NCBI GenBank assembly: GCA_004297315.1
Contig: SCTU01000114.1
Location: forward strand, 1-15,581
Origin: Dehalococcoidia bacterium
Lineage (GTDB): Bacteria > Chloroflexota > Dehalococcoidia > UBA2979
Length of the DNA stretch: 15,581 bases
Reading direction: 5' to 3'
The notes under the pieces were generated by a model that ran no database searches, was not told the DNA's origin, and saw only the letters and a list, made by a program, of their open reading frames with translations. Positions 1-7,580 of the stretch are shown piece after piece; within the stretch, counting starts at the first letter, position 1; each line of letters starts with the position of its first letter. A program made the position numbers and the translations under genes.

Positions 1-1
1 G

Positions 2-811
2 CTGCTCGCGCCGACAATCGAGGACGCCCGCACGATCGCGGCCGAGATCGAGCGGCTGAATGAGGATCGGCGCGCGGTGACGACGGAGGCGGTCGAGGTG
101 GCGCGCGCCCTCGTTGGCGAGACGCCGCCACCGCTCATCGTGGTGGACTCCAGCCAGATGTCTTCCGGCATCATCGGCCTCGTGGCGGCGCGGCTGGCGG
201 AGGAGTTCCACCGGCCGGCGATCGCGATCGGCATCGAGGGCGGCGAAGGCCGCGGCTCCTGCCGCTCGATCCCGGAGTTCGACGTCACGGCGCTGCTCCA
301 GCGCAACGCCGACCTCTTCCTGCGCTACGGCGGACACCGCGCCGCCGCCGGCTTCTCGGTTGCGCCATCACGGATCCCGGAGATGCGCGCGCGCCTGGTC
401 GAAGACGCCGCGCGCCACATCGACGCCGGCGCGCTCGTCGGGGCGATCGACGTGGACGCAGAACTCCCGTTGGGAGCCGTCGACCGACGGATGGTGCAGT
501 GGCTGGGGCTGCTGGGGCCGTTCGGGAACGGCAACCCCGCGCCCGTCTTCGTGGCCCGCGGTGTGCGGGTGACGGACAGCCGGGCAGTCGGCGCGGACGG
601 CGCGCACCTGCAGATGTCGCTGCGCGCAGGGAACGTCACCTGGCGGGCGATCGCGTTCCGGCAAGCCGCCGCAGCCGTGCCGGCCGGCGGAGACGCTGAC
701 GTGGTCTACACGTTCCGCTCCGACCAGTTCGGGGGCGAGGCGCGGCTGCAATTGGAGGTGCTGGACCTCCGTCCCGCCTCAGACGCGGGGTTCGAGGCGG
801 GGGCGGGTTAG
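2..811 (+). CDS. recJ: Single-stranded-DNA exonuclease RecJ, C-terminal part (5' end outside window)
   Basis: RecJ is a 5'-3' single-strand exonuclease used in recombinational and mismatch repair. The reading frame is open to the left edge, so only the last 269 residues are here. They hold the DHHA1 domain and the C-terminal OB-like domain; the catalytic DHH domain lies upstream of the window. Visible signatures are SGIIGLVAARLAEEF, a GSCRSI segment, the DHHA1 core GGHRAAAGF near visible residue 110, and LGPFGNGNPAPVF, which matches the PFG.GNP.P signature of RecJ C-termini. The GTG at 77 is internal to the protein (preceded by LNEDRRA) and is not the start. The TAG stop at 809-811 overlaps the TAA stop of the convergent gene on the other strand by 3 nt, leaving no room for a terminator between them. 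The identification is secure; the length of the whole protein cannot be judged. Confidence 0.93.
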   Translation: MLAPTIEDARTIAAEIERLNEDRRAVTTEAVEVARALVGETPPPLIVVDSSQMSSGIIGLVAARLAEEFHRPAIAIGIEGGEGRGSCRSIPEFDVTALLQRNADLFLRYGGHRAAAGFSVAPSRIPEMRARLVEDAARHIDAGALVGAIDVDAELPLGAVDRRMVQWLGLLGPFGNGNPAPVFVARGVRVTDSRAVGADGAHLQMSLRAGNVTWRAIAFRQAAAAVPAGGDADVVYTFRSDQFGGEARLQLEVLDLRPASDAGFEAGAG

Positions 812-1260
812 CGGTCGTCGCCCTCGGCGGGCTTGCCCGCGCCGGACCGCGCCCAGAGCGCCTCGTACCGTCGACCCAGGATGGCGTCGACGCGCTCGGC
901 CCGGTCGAGCCTTCGCAACTCGGTGAGGCACGCCTCGGCGGCAGGATGGTCGTCGAGACGGCGGAGCAGGCAGCCCCAGACGCCGCTGGAGACCACGCTC
1001 GCGACGCGCATCCGCCACGGGATCATGGTGATCGACTCCGGGCGTGGGAGCATCGGGCGGAGACGGCGCAGCGAGCGGAGGCGTTCGCCTGTGTCGCGCG
1101 CCATCGGCACAACGCGCACCATCGTCGGCACGTCCGCAGTGCGGCGCCCGTCGACGAGGAGGGTGCGGCCGATCAGCGGGAAGTAGACGGTGATCACCTC
1201 GGCCTCGGCGATGTTCTGGCAGACCGCCCGAAGGTCGAGGTCGGCACCGTCGTCGATCAT
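808..1260 (-). CDS. Conserved hypothetical protein, 150 aa, downstream of tyrS
   Basis: The product is a small soluble protein of unknown function. I do not recognise a named domain. It has no signal peptide or membrane segment. Its order is: acidic N-terminus (MIDDGADLDL); a hydrophobic stretch ending in LIGRTLLVDGR; a basic middle with repeated arginines (RLRSLRRLRPMLPRPES); an ITMIPW segment; then a probably helical tail rich in Arg, Glu and Leu. The frame is open further upstream to 1413, but that would run 95 nt into tyrS. The ATG at 1260 is preceded by GGGAAGAG at suitable distance and fits the 58-nt gap after tyrS, so I chose it. From memory, similar proteins with a PRPES..IPW segment occur in Chloroflexota genomes; that is not verified here. 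It is probably the last gene of the aroH-aroF-scpA-ribF-tyrS transcript. Its stop overlaps that of recJ. Confidence 0.7.
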   Translation of the reverse strand: MIDDGADLDLRAVCQNIAEAEVITVYFPLIGRTLLVDGRRTADVPTMVRVVPMARDTGERLRSLRRLRPMLPRPESITMIPWRMRVASVVSSGVWGCLLRRLDDHPAAEACLTELRRLDRAERVDAILGRRYEALWARSGAGKPAEGDDR

Positions 1261-1318
1261 CCGTAGCTCTTCCCGATCCCGAAGGTGCAATGAGGTTATG
1301 GAAGCGTCGCCGTCACTA

Positions 1319-2536
1319 CTATGCGCGGACAAGTCGTAAGAAGCGATGCCGGCCCACCCGGATTTCGTCTCCGGGACGGACGGGCGTCGCGGGGTCCGTG
1401 ACGGACGCGCCACCGACGCTCACGGCGCCCTGGGCGACGAGCCGGCGCACCTCCCCATTGCTCTTCGCGAAGCCGGCTGCGACGAGGACGCCGGCCACTG
1501 TGGCCTCGCCGTCGACGGCGTGCTCGGGCATCTCCTCCGGCGTCTCGCGGCGCTGGAACGTGGACTCGAAGTAGACGTGGGCGGCCTCGGCAGCCGAGCG
1601 GCCGTGGAAGACGGCGGTGATCTCCTCTGCCAGCCGCTTCTTGGCATCCATCGGACGGAGCGTGCCCGCCTCGAGGCCGCGCGCGATCGCCTCCACCTCG
1701 TCGGGCCGCAGCGGCGTCGCGAGCGTGTAGTAGTTCATCGTCGCAGAGTCGGGGATCGACATGACCTTGCCGAACATCTCGTTGGGCGACTCGGTGAGGC
1801 CGACGTAGTTGCCGAGGGATTTTGACATCTTCTCGTGGCCATCGGTGCCGACGAGGATCGGGAGCGTGACGCAGACTTGCGGGCGCTGTCCCCAGGCCTC
1901 CTGCAACTGACGGCCCGCCATCAGGTTGAACAGCTGGTCGGAGCCGCCGATCTGCACATCGGTCTCCATGTGGAAGGCGTCGTACGCCTGCAGCATGGCG
2001 TAGAGCAGTTCGGAGACGTGGATCGGCGTGCCCTCGTCGTACCGCTTCCCAAAGTTCTCGCGGCGGAGGAACTGGGCGACGGTGTACTGGGCGGTGAGGC
2101 GGAGGACGTCCGCAAAGCCGAGGGCGTTCAACCAGTCGGCGTTGTAGGCGACCTTCGTCTTCGCACGGTCGAGGATGACGAACGCCTGGTCGGTGTACGT
2201 CTTCGCGTTCTCGGCCACCTGCGCGGGCGTGAGCACGGGCCGGGTGGTGTCCCGGCCGGTTGGGTCGCCGATTAGCGCCGTGAAGTTGCCGATGAGGAAC
2301 GTGACGTCGTGGCCGAACTCCTGGAACTGGCGCAACTTCCTCATCGGGACGGCATGGCCGAGCGTGAGGTCGACCTTGGTCGGGTCGAAGCCGCAGTACA
2401 CACGCAGCGGCCGGTCCTCCTCCAGGCGGGCGCGCAGGTCGCGCTCCATCACGCGCTTCGTGGCTTCGTCACCGAACTCGGTGCCGGCCATGAAGACGCG
2501 CATCTGTTCCTCGACAGGGGCCATCTTCCGGGTCAT
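1319..2536 (-). CDS. tyrS: Tyrosyl-tRNA synthetase (TyrZ-like, type 2)
   Basis: This class I synthetase charges tRNA(Tyr) with tyrosine in the cytoplasm. The 405-residue product has the nucleotide-binding fold with CGFDPTKVDLTLGHAVPMRKL, where the HIGH-type signature reads TLGH at residues 58-61. It also has GDPTGR, QIGGSDQLFN and the KMSKS loop at 236-240. The last 65 residues or so form an S4 RNA-binding domain. The GDPTGR..TRPVLT wording places it with the type 2 (TyrZ-like) branch, not the B. subtilis TyrS branch. A GTG at 2545 is possible, but the ATG at 2536 forms an ATGA overlap with the ribF stop and has GGAAG 8 nt upstream, so it is preferred. The first His of HIGH is Thr here, which is unusual compared with the HLGH I expect in this branch. 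It is translated behind ribF. Confidence 0.96.
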   Translation of the reverse strand: MTRKMAPVEEQMRVFMAGTEFGDEATKRVMERDLRARLEEDRPLRVYCGFDPTKVDLTLGHAVPMRKLRQFQEFGHDVTFLIGNFTALIGDPTGRDTTRPVLTPAQVAENAKTYTDQAFVILDRAKTKVAYNADWLNALGFADVLRLTAQYTVAQFLRRENFGKRYDEGTPIHVSELLYAMLQAYDAFHMETDVQIGGSDQLFNLMAGRQLQEAWGQRPQVCVTLPILVGTDGHEKMSKSLGNYVGLTESPNEMFGKVMSIPDSATMNYYTLATPLRPDEVEAIARGLEAGTLRPMDAKKRLAEEITAVFHGRSAAEAAHVYFESTFQRRETPEEMPEHAVDGEATVAGVLVAAGFAKSNGEVRRLVAQGAVSVGGASVTDPATPVRPGDEIRVGRHRFLRLVRA

Positions 2537-3459
2537 GCGAGCCACTTCCGCGCTGCCTCCGCGTCGACCTTGATCTGCGCCACAAGCGCCTCGATGCCGT
2601 CGAAGCGGCGTTCCTCGCGCAGCCGGTGGAGCAGTTCGACGGTCACGACCTGGCCATACAGGTCGCCTTCGAAATCGAAGACGTGTGTCTCCACGCGGCG
2701 CGTGGTGCCCTCGAAGGTCGGGCGCTTCCCCACGTTCGTCACGGCGGCGAAGATGCCCGACGGCAGGTATGCGCGTGTGACGTAGACGCCGTCCGGCGGC
2801 AGCGCGCGGTCGGCGCTGACGCCGACGTTCAGCGTGGGGAAGCCGATCGTGCGCCCGCGCTGGTCGCCGCGCAACACCGGGCCGCGCAACGAGAAGGGCC
2901 GGCCAAGCAGCGCATGGACTTCCTCCATCTCACCCGCCGCGAGGGCGTTGCGGATACGGGTGGAGGAGATCGGCGCGGCGTCAGTACCGTGGTCGATCAG
3001 GCTGACCGGCAGGACCTCGAAGCCCTGCTCCTCACCAATCTCTGCCAGGCGGTCGACGGTGCCCTCGCCTCCTCGCCCGAGCCGGAAGTCGGCGCCGACG
3101 ACGATCAGGCGGACGCGGGCCTCCTCGACCAGCAGCCGGCAGAAGTCCTCCGCGCTGACCTGCTGTAGTTCGGACGTGAACTGGATCACCGAGACAAACT
3201 CGACGCCGCAGGCGCGGAGCAACTCGACACGGTGCTCCAGCGATTCGAGGTATTCGAACGGTTGGTCCGGCCGGATGACGGTGCGCGGGTGCGGGTGGAA
3301 GGTGATCACGCCGCCCGTCAGCCCTCGCGCGCGTCCTTCCGCCAGCATGCGCTTGACCAGCGCCTGGTGTCCGGCATGCACGCCGTCGAAGACGCCGATC
3401 GAGAGCGCGTGCTCGCCGGGAGTGACGCTGCGACGGAGCTCCTCGCGGACGAGCAGCAT
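2533..3459 (-). CDS. ribF: Bifunctional riboflavin kinase / FAD synthetase
   Basis: RibF phosphorylates riboflavin to FMN and then adenylylates FMN to FAD. The 308-residue product has normal family length. The N-terminal FMN adenylyltransferase domain shows GVFDGVHAGH (residues 22-31), FHPHP, VGADFRLGRGG (121-131) and ISSTRIR (164-170), all nucleotidyltransferase signatures. The C-terminal riboflavin kinase barrel begins near residue 185 and shows GRTIGFPTLN (202-211), DGVYVTRA and ETHVFDFEGDLYG (257-269), which includes the family's catalytic Glu region. The ATG at 3459 follows the scpA stop by 30 nt, with a G-rich stretch as the only candidate ribosome-binding site. The 3' end overlaps tyrS by 4 nt (ATGA). 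In many bacteria ribF sits near truB or rpsO; here it lies between scpA and tyrS. Confidence 0.96.
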   Translation of the reverse strand: MLLVREELRRSVTPGEHALSIGVFDGVHAGHQALVKRMLAEGRARGLTGGVITFHPHPRTVIRPDQPFEYLESLEHRVELLRACGVEFVSVIQFTSELQQVSAEDFCRLLVEEARVRLIVVGADFRLGRGGEGTVDRLAEIGEEQGFEVLPVSLIDHGTDAAPISSTRIRNALAAGEMEEVHALLGRPFSLRGPVLRGDQRGRTIGFPTLNVGVSADRALPPDGVYVTRAYLPSGIFAAVTNVGKRPTFEGTTRRVETHVFDFEGDLYGQVVTVELLHRLREERRFDGIEALVAQIKVDAEAARKWLA

Positions 3460-3489
3460 CAGACGCCCCCCGTCGCGGCGGCCCGGTCG

Positions 3490-4356
3490 CTAGGCACCGG
3501 TGAAGTCCTCGGCGGTCTCCGCCTCGACCGTCGCGTCGCGCGTCGCGCCGGCGAGGCGCACCAGTTCGATGTCTCCGAACGCGTTGGACTGCTGGGCCGC
3601 CAGGTAGCGTTGCTTGATCAGTTCCAGCACCGCCATGAAGTCGACGATCACCATCGTGCGCGACGTCGCACCCTCGATCAGCCGCCGGAACGAGGTGCGC
3701 CCTTCGCGGTCGAGGAGGTCGGCGAGCCGTGTGATCCGGTCGCGCAGCCGGACGGGCTCACGCACCACCTCGCCGCCCGGCTCCTCTTCCGGCAGCCGCG
3801 CAACGACCTCGCGGATCATGTCCACGAGCGAAGAAAGCGTGACCGTGTCGAGGCCGGTTGGAAGGGGCACCTTGGGCGGCGCGACCTCGCGGCGGTAGGT
3901 GCCGTGCCCCCCGTCGCGTGAGCGCAGGAACTCCGCGGCCTGCTTGAACCGGCGGTAGTCACGCAGCGCCTCGACAAGCCCCCGGATGTCGGCGGCGGCA
4001 TCCTCGTCCTCTTCGACGGCCGCATCCGGGTCGCGCGGCAGCAGCGCGCGCGACTTCAGGAGGAGGAGACGGGCCCCGACCGCGATGAATTCCGCCAGTT
4101 CGCCGATGTCGATCCGCTCGCGCGAGCGGAGGTGCTTGAGGTACTGGTCCGTGACTTCGAGCAGGGAGACCTCGGTCACGTCCAGTTCGTTGGACTCGAT
4201 CAGGTGCAACAGGAGGTCGAGAGGCCCCTGGAAGGCCGGGAGGGTGAACGAGAAGCCCTCCGCAGCGGCCGGCCCCGGCGCTTCCGAGGACGCGGCGGCC
4301 GGCGACTCTTCCGCGGAGGGAGCCGCCGGCACGCCCGAGTCCTCGCCGGACGTCAT
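3490..4356 (-). CDS. scpA: Segregation and condensation protein A
   Basis: ScpA is the kleisin subunit that bridges SMC heads and works with ScpB in chromosome compaction and segregation. The 288-residue product starts with about 34 residues rich in Ala, Ser, Pro and Glu that look disordered. The kleisin N-terminal signature FQGPLDLLLHLI follows at 42-53, then LLLLKSRALLP at about 97-107. An acidic linker (VEEDEDAAAD) and a C-terminal winged-helix region (about 205-265, ending IELVRL) complete it. The frame is open to 4449, but that would overlap aroF by nearly 90 nt. The ATG at 4356 lies 4 nt after the aroF stop and is the natural choice, although no good Shine-Dalgarno is visible, so re-initiation is likely. 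scpB, its usual neighbour, is absent: ribF follows directly. Confidence 0.93.
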   Translation of the reverse strand: MTSGEDSGVPAAPSAEESPAAASSEAPGPAAAEGFSFTLPAFQGPLDLLLHLIESNELDVTEVSLLEVTDQYLKHLRSRERIDIGELAEFIAVGARLLLLKSRALLPRDPDAAVEEDEDAAADIRGLVEALRDYRRFKQAAEFLRSRDGGHGTYRREVAPPKVPLPTGLDTVTLSSLVDMIREVVARLPEEEPGGEVVREPVRLRDRITRLADLLDREGRTSFRRLIEGATSRTMVIVDFMAVLELIKQRYLAAQQSNAFGDIELVRLAGATRDATVEAETAEDFTGA

Positions 4357-4360
4357 GGGA

Positions 4361-5407
4361 CTAGCGGGCCGCGACCCGCGTGGTGACCTCCGCGAACGGA
4401 CGGCCGATCGCGGCCGCCAGCGTGCGGGCGTCATTCGCGAGTTCCGCAAAGTTCGCGGGGGTCAGTGACTGTGCGCCGTCGGAGAGGGCGTGGTCCGGGT
4501 TCGGGTGCACCTCGATCTCGAGGCCGTCCGCACCGACGGCGATCGACGCCATCGTCATCGGCCGCACGAGGTACCACTTGCCCGTGCCGTGCGAGGGGTC
4601 CGAGATCACCGGTAGGTGCGAGAGCCGCTTGACCAGCGCGACCGCGTTCAGGTCCAGCGTGTTCCGCGTCGCCGTCTCGAACGTGCGGATGCCCCGCTCG
4701 CACAACATCACGTTCGGGTTGTTCTGCGACAGGATGTACTCCGAGGCGAGCAGCCACTCCTCGATCGTGCCTGCCATGCCGCGCTTGAGCAGGACGGGCT
4801 TGCCCGTCTTGCCGGCGTACTCCAGCAGCACGAAGTTCTGCATGTTGCGCGCGCCGATCTGGATGATGTCGGCGTACTGCGCGACGGCGTCGATATCCCG
4901 CACCGAGAGGCATTCCGTGATCACCGGCATGCCGAGTTCGTCACCGGCCTGCCGCAGCATCTTCAGGCCGGGGACGCCGAGCCCCTGGAACGCGTACGGG
5001 GACGACCTCGGCTTGAAGGCGCCACCGCGGAGGATGTGCGCGCCGGCCTCCCGGACACCCTTTGCGGAGGCCCAGAGCTGGTCCTCGGTCTCCACGGAGC
5101 ACGGGCCCGCCATGAAGACGGGACGCCCGCCGCCGATCTTCACCCCAAGGCCGACGTCGATCACGGTGTCGGCGGGATGGGTCTCTCGGCTGGAGAGCTT
5201 GTACGGCTTCGAGACGCGGATGACCTCGTCGACGCCCTGCATCACGGACATCTCGTCGCGGTGGTCCTGCAGGACCTGGCCGAGGGCGGCGATCACGGTG
5301 CGCGTGGCGCCGTGGATCGGTTGGGCCTTCAGCCCGAAGTTCGCGAGCCGCTCGGCGACGGCTTCCGCCTGCGCCGGCGTGTGGTCGGGCTTCATGACGA
5401 TGATCAC
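4361..5407 (-). CDS. aroF: 3-deoxy-7-phosphoheptulonate (DAHP) synthase, type I-beta with N-terminal regulatory domain
   Basis: This enzyme condenses phosphoenolpyruvate and erythrose 4-phosphate to DAHP, the first step of the shikimate pathway. The 348-residue protein opens with a ferredoxin-like regulatory domain (about residues 1-70, starting MIIVMKPD), which in Thermotoga-type enzymes mediates aromatic amino acid feedback. The TIM barrel follows with AGPCSVE (100-106), GGAFKPRSSPY (128-138), QIGARN (183-188), KRG (208-210), DPSHGTG (270-276) and EIEVHPNP. The expected metal ligands Cys103, His273, Glu299 and Asp310 are all present. The start is GTG at 5407: GGAGGAG lies 6 nt upstream across the aroH stop, and family members begin MIIVMKP. 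It is directly behind aroH, with 2 nt between stop and start. This pairs the entry step with the chorismate branch enzyme. The family symbol varies (aroF/aroG/aroA). Confidence 0.96.
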   Translation of the reverse strand: MIIVMKPDHTPAQAEAVAERLANFGLKAQPIHGATRTVIAALGQVLQDHRDEMSVMQGVDEVIRVSKPYKLSSRETHPADTVIDVGLGVKIGGGRPVFMAGPCSVETEDQLWASAKGVREAGAHILRGGAFKPRSSPYAFQGLGVPGLKMLRQAGDELGMPVITECLSVRDIDAVAQYADIIQIGARNMQNFVLLEYAGKTGKPVLLKRGMAGTIEEWLLASEYILSQNNPNVMLCERGIRTFETATRNTLDLNAVALVKRLSHLPVISDPSHGTGKWYLVRPMTMASIAVGADGLEIEVHPNPDHALSDGAQSLTPANFAELANDARTLAAAIGRPFAEVTTRVAAR

Positions 5408-5409
5408 AG

Positions 5410-5787
5410 TTACTCCTCCGAAGCGTCCACGAGGTCACGGCGCAGCGCCTTGGCCTCGTGCAGGTACACATGCTTGAGTTCGTGGGCCGGCCGCTCGGTG
5501 TTCACGTGCATCAGCACGCGGATGCACCGGGGCAGCGAGCCCGGGACGTTCATGACGTGCATGCATTCGAGCGCGATGTAGGTCCACCCCATCTCCCGCG
5601 CGGCGACCGCCGGGAACTCCGCGTTCAGGTCCACCGTGGTGGTGAACACGACCGAGGCGATGTGGTCCGTGTCGAGGTCGTTGCGACGCACGATCTCCCC
5701 GAGCAGTTCTTTCGTCGCCTCGAGGATCTCCTCGCGCGAGTTGGAGCGCACGGTGGTGGCGCCGCGGATACCTCTGACAAGCATCAT
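5410..5787 (-). CDS. aroH: Monofunctional chorismate mutase, AroH type, with altered active-site residue
   Basis: AroH converts chorismate to prephenate, the branch towards phenylalanine and tyrosine. The 125-residue product aligns closely with the trimeric B. subtilis enzyme: RGIRGATTV at 5-13, TTTVDLNAEFPAVAARE at 49-65, VPGSLPRCIRVL at 81-92 and HVYLHEAKALRRDL towards the end. The substrate-binding arginines are visible (Arg8, Arg64 and Arg90, equivalent to Bacillus Arg7, Arg63 and Arg90), as is the Tyr of HVYL. The odd point is CMHVMNV at 75-81, where B. subtilis has CMQEMDV: the position of catalytic Glu78 is Val (codon GTC, 5554-5556). The ATG at 5787 has GGAG about 10 nt upstream. The gene heads the aroH-aroF-scpA-ribF-tyrS group and is translationally close to aroF. 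Confidence 0.93.
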   Translation of the reverse strand: MMLVRGIRGATTVRSNSREEILEATKELLGEIVRRNDLDTDHIASVVFTTTVDLNAEFPAVAAREMGWTYIALECMHVMNVPGSLPRCIRVLMHVNTERPAHELKHVYLHEAKALRRDLVDASEE

Positions 5788-5845
5788 GGGTGGTGGTCTC
5801 CGTCTGTCAGACTCGATGCCGGCCGCGCGAGGCGGCCCCGGTCAC

Positions 5846-5893
5846 GAGCCAAACGAACCGGCCGTGGTCGTCACGGGCCGGTTCGCCTGGCTC
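5846..5893 (-). other. Long hairpin between trpA and aroH
   Basis: The arms at 5846-5863 and 5876-5893 are inverted repeats of 18 nt separated by 12 nt. Read on the - strand, GAGCCAGGCGAACCGGCC pairs along its whole length with the second arm if two G-U pairs are allowed. On the + strand the same positions would be A-C mismatches, so the structure fits leftward transcription. No U-tract follows on the - strand, so it is not a standard intrinsic terminator. It could be a weak terminator, an mRNA-processing or stability element, or part of a regulatory leader for aroH. Confidence 0.6.
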
Positions 5894-5911
5894 CGCGTAT
5901 AGGACGCGGAG
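5891..5911. other. Perfect 8-bp hairpin next to the long trpA-aroH hairpin
   Basis: The arms CTCCGCGT (5891-5898) and ACGCGGAG (5904-5911) are perfectly complementary with a 5-nt loop. The left arm shares 3 nt (5891-5893) with the longer hairpin, so the two cannot both form completely. The rest of the gap between trpA and aroH (5788-5956) shows no convincing promoter; a TATACG on the - strand inside this hairpin lacks a good -35. Confidence 0.5.
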
Positions 5912-5956
5912 GCGCGGAGCGCCGCATGGCGCTGCTCGCGGTCCCAGGTGCCGGAG

Positions 5957-6754
5957 TTACGACACACGACCGGTAATCTCCTCCAGGAACCGCCGGGCCA
6001 CCGCCGGGCGTTCCTCGCTGGACGCCTCCGCCACGGAGCGGACGAAGGCGCTCCCAATCACGACCCCGTCGGCGATCTCTCCGATGGCGCGCACGTGCTC
6101 GCGCCGGGAGATGCCAAACCCCACTGCGAGCGGCAGGTCCGTCTGCTCGCGTACCCGGGCCAGCAGGCCGGGCAACTCGCTCGAGACCTCCGCGCGCTCG
6201 CCGGTGATGCCGACGAAACCCACGCAGTAGATGAATCCGCTGCCATGTTCGGCGATGAGCCGGATCCGGTCCGGCGTCGCCGTGGGTGGCAACAGATACA
6301 CCATATGCAGCCCGGCGGCACGTACCAGGCCTTCGAGTTCCCCCGCCTCCTGGGGAGGCAGGTCGACCACGATGAGGCCGTCCACGCCGGCGGACGCTGC
6401 ATCCGCCACAAACCGTCCCAGCCCGTGGGCCAGAATGGTGTTGAAGTATCCCATAACGAGTAAGGGGGCGCTAACCCCCCGAGAGCGGAGTTCCCGGACC
6501 GCGGCAAAGACCGTCGAGGTCGTACAGCCGTTCGCAATCGCCTGGGTGTAGGCGACCTGGTTCACCGGGCCGTCGCCCAGCGGGTCCGAGAACGGCATCC
6601 CGATCTCGAAGCCGTCCGCGCCGCCCTCGATCGCGGCCTTCACGAGGCGGACCGTGTCGTCGAGCTCAGGCCAGCCTGCGGGCAGGAACGGCATCACCGC
6701 CGGGCGGTGCTCTGCCCGCGCCCGGGCAAACATCCTGGCGAGCCGGTCGGTCAC
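5957..6754 (-). CDS. trpA: Tryptophan synthase alpha chain
   Basis: TrpA cleaves indole-3-glycerol phosphate to indole and glyceraldehyde 3-phosphate and passes indole to TrpB through the complex tunnel. The 265-residue product is of usual length. The signature FEIGMPFSDPLGDGPVNQ (49-66) carries both catalytic acids, Glu50 and Asp61, equivalent to Salmonella Glu49 and Asp60. Further barrel motifs are MGYFN, VDGLIVVDLPPQE, YCVGFVGITG, the phosphate loop VGFGIS and GVVIGSAFV near the end. The start is GTG at 6754, overlapping the stop of the CPBP protease gene by 4 nt (GTGA), so it is probably co-translated with that unrelated gene. It is separated from trpB by the protease and a HAD gene on the opposite strand, so it cannot be part of the T-box transcript by simple read-through without crossing an antisense gene. 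Confidence 0.97.
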   Translation of the reverse strand: MTDRLARMFARARAEHRPAVMPFLPAGWPELDDTVRLVKAAIEGGADGFEIGMPFSDPLGDGPVNQVAYTQAIANGCTTSTVFAAVRELRSRGVSAPLLVMGYFNTILAHGLGRFVADAASAGVDGLIVVDLPPQEAGELEGLVRAAGLHMVYLLPPTATPDRIRLIAEHGSGFIYCVGFVGITGERAEVSSELPGLLARVREQTDLPLAVGFGISRREHVRAIGEIADGVVIGSAFVRSVAEASSEERPAVARRFLEEITGRVS

Positions 6755-7497
6755 GAGGCCACCCCTGCGAGCGTTGCGACGAACGAGATCGCGTTGAAGA
6801 TCGTGTGCGCCGCGATCGTCGTCCAGAGCGACCCAGAGGCATAGTACGCCCAGGCGAAGATCAGTCCGATCGCGAAGAACGGCACCACGACGCCCACGTT
6901 CAGATGGAAGACCGAGAACGCCAGCGCCGAGAGGCCCATTCCGGGGACGAGACCGGCCCTGCCCTGCAGGGCACGGAAGAGAAACCCGCGGAAAAACAAC
7001 TCCTCGGACAGCGGTGCAAGCGCCATGACGCTGACGCCGAGGATGAACCAGACGGCCGTCGTGTTCATCTCGGTGTCGGTAAGCCCGTTCGTCTGCTTGA
7101 GCAGTCCCAAATCAGCGTGCATGAGACGTTCCGCGACCTCGACGGCGATGCCATACGCGAGCAGGGACACGTACGCGCCACTGACGGCGTAGGCCACCAA
7201 GCGCCAGGACTGCGGCCGATCCAGGCCAAGGTCGGCACCTCGCACCCCCCGACGGCGGGCCATCAGCCACACGACCGCCCCGATCCAGACTTCGAGCAGC
7301 AACGTGACGATGGCGAACAGCAGCGTGCCGCCGGCGTCTGTCTCTGGCGAGACATCGAGCGCCCTCGCGACGCCGACCATCGCGCTGAGCAGCACGACAT
7401 ACCCGACAAGCAGGAGCGCCAGCCCGGCCGCGAGGTCGGTCAGCCGCCAGGGGGGAGGTTGCGGGGCCAGCGGCTCCGAGGAAGGGGATGCGGACAC
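6751..7497 (-). CDS. CPBP-family intramembrane metalloprotease
   Basis: This is an integral membrane protein of the CPBP (CAAX protease / bacteriocin-processing, Abi) family. With the chosen start it has 248 residues and several hydrophobic helices (about 20-45, 58-80, 100-122, 150-165, 187-217 and 226-245). The family motifs are complete: SEELFFRGFLFRAL with Glu165-Glu166 and Arg170, FSVFHLN with His198, and HTIFN with His231 and Asn235. The predicted activity is metal-dependent cleavage inside the membrane; the substrate is unknown. The frame extends to a TTG at 7548, but the GTG at 7497 has GGAGG 4 nt upstream and is preferred. The region 7498-7580 is the divergent spacer to the HAD gene and must carry its promoter, though I could not pick convincing hexamers. 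It overlaps trpA by 4 nt. A link to tryptophan synthesis is not evident. Confidence 0.9.
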   Translation of the reverse strand: MSASPSSEPLAPQPPPWRLTDLAAGLALLLVGYVVLLSAMVGVARALDVSPETDAGGTLLFAIVTLLLEVWIGAVVWLMARRRGVRGADLGLDRPQSWRLVAYAVSGAYVSLLAYGIAVEVAERLMHADLGLLKQTNGLTDTEMNTTAVWFILGVSVMALAPLSEELFFRGFLFRALQGRAGLVPGMGLSALAFSVFHLNVGVVVPFFAIGLIFAWAYYASGSLWTTIAAHTIFNAISFVATLAGVAS

Positions 7498-7580
7498 CGG
7501 GCCTCCGGGAGAACGTGAGGGCTTCAGGCTACACCAGCGGCTCACCAAGCACCGCGATACGCTTACTAGAAGGCGGTCGG

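Noticed and set aside
5842..6057. 71-codon - strand frame over the 3' end of trpA and the hairpin gap
   Set aside because: Arg-rich shadow frame overlapping trpA; the hairpins account for the non-coding part.
6464..6480. GGGGG / CCCCC mini-hairpin inside trpA
   Set aside because: It is only 5 bp, sits inside conserved coding sequence and is not followed by a U-tract on either strand.
7498..7580. Promoter pair in the spacer between the CPBP and HAD genes
   Set aside because: Divergent promoters must exist nearby, but no -35/-10 pair with acceptable spacing could be picked by eye, so no site is listed.
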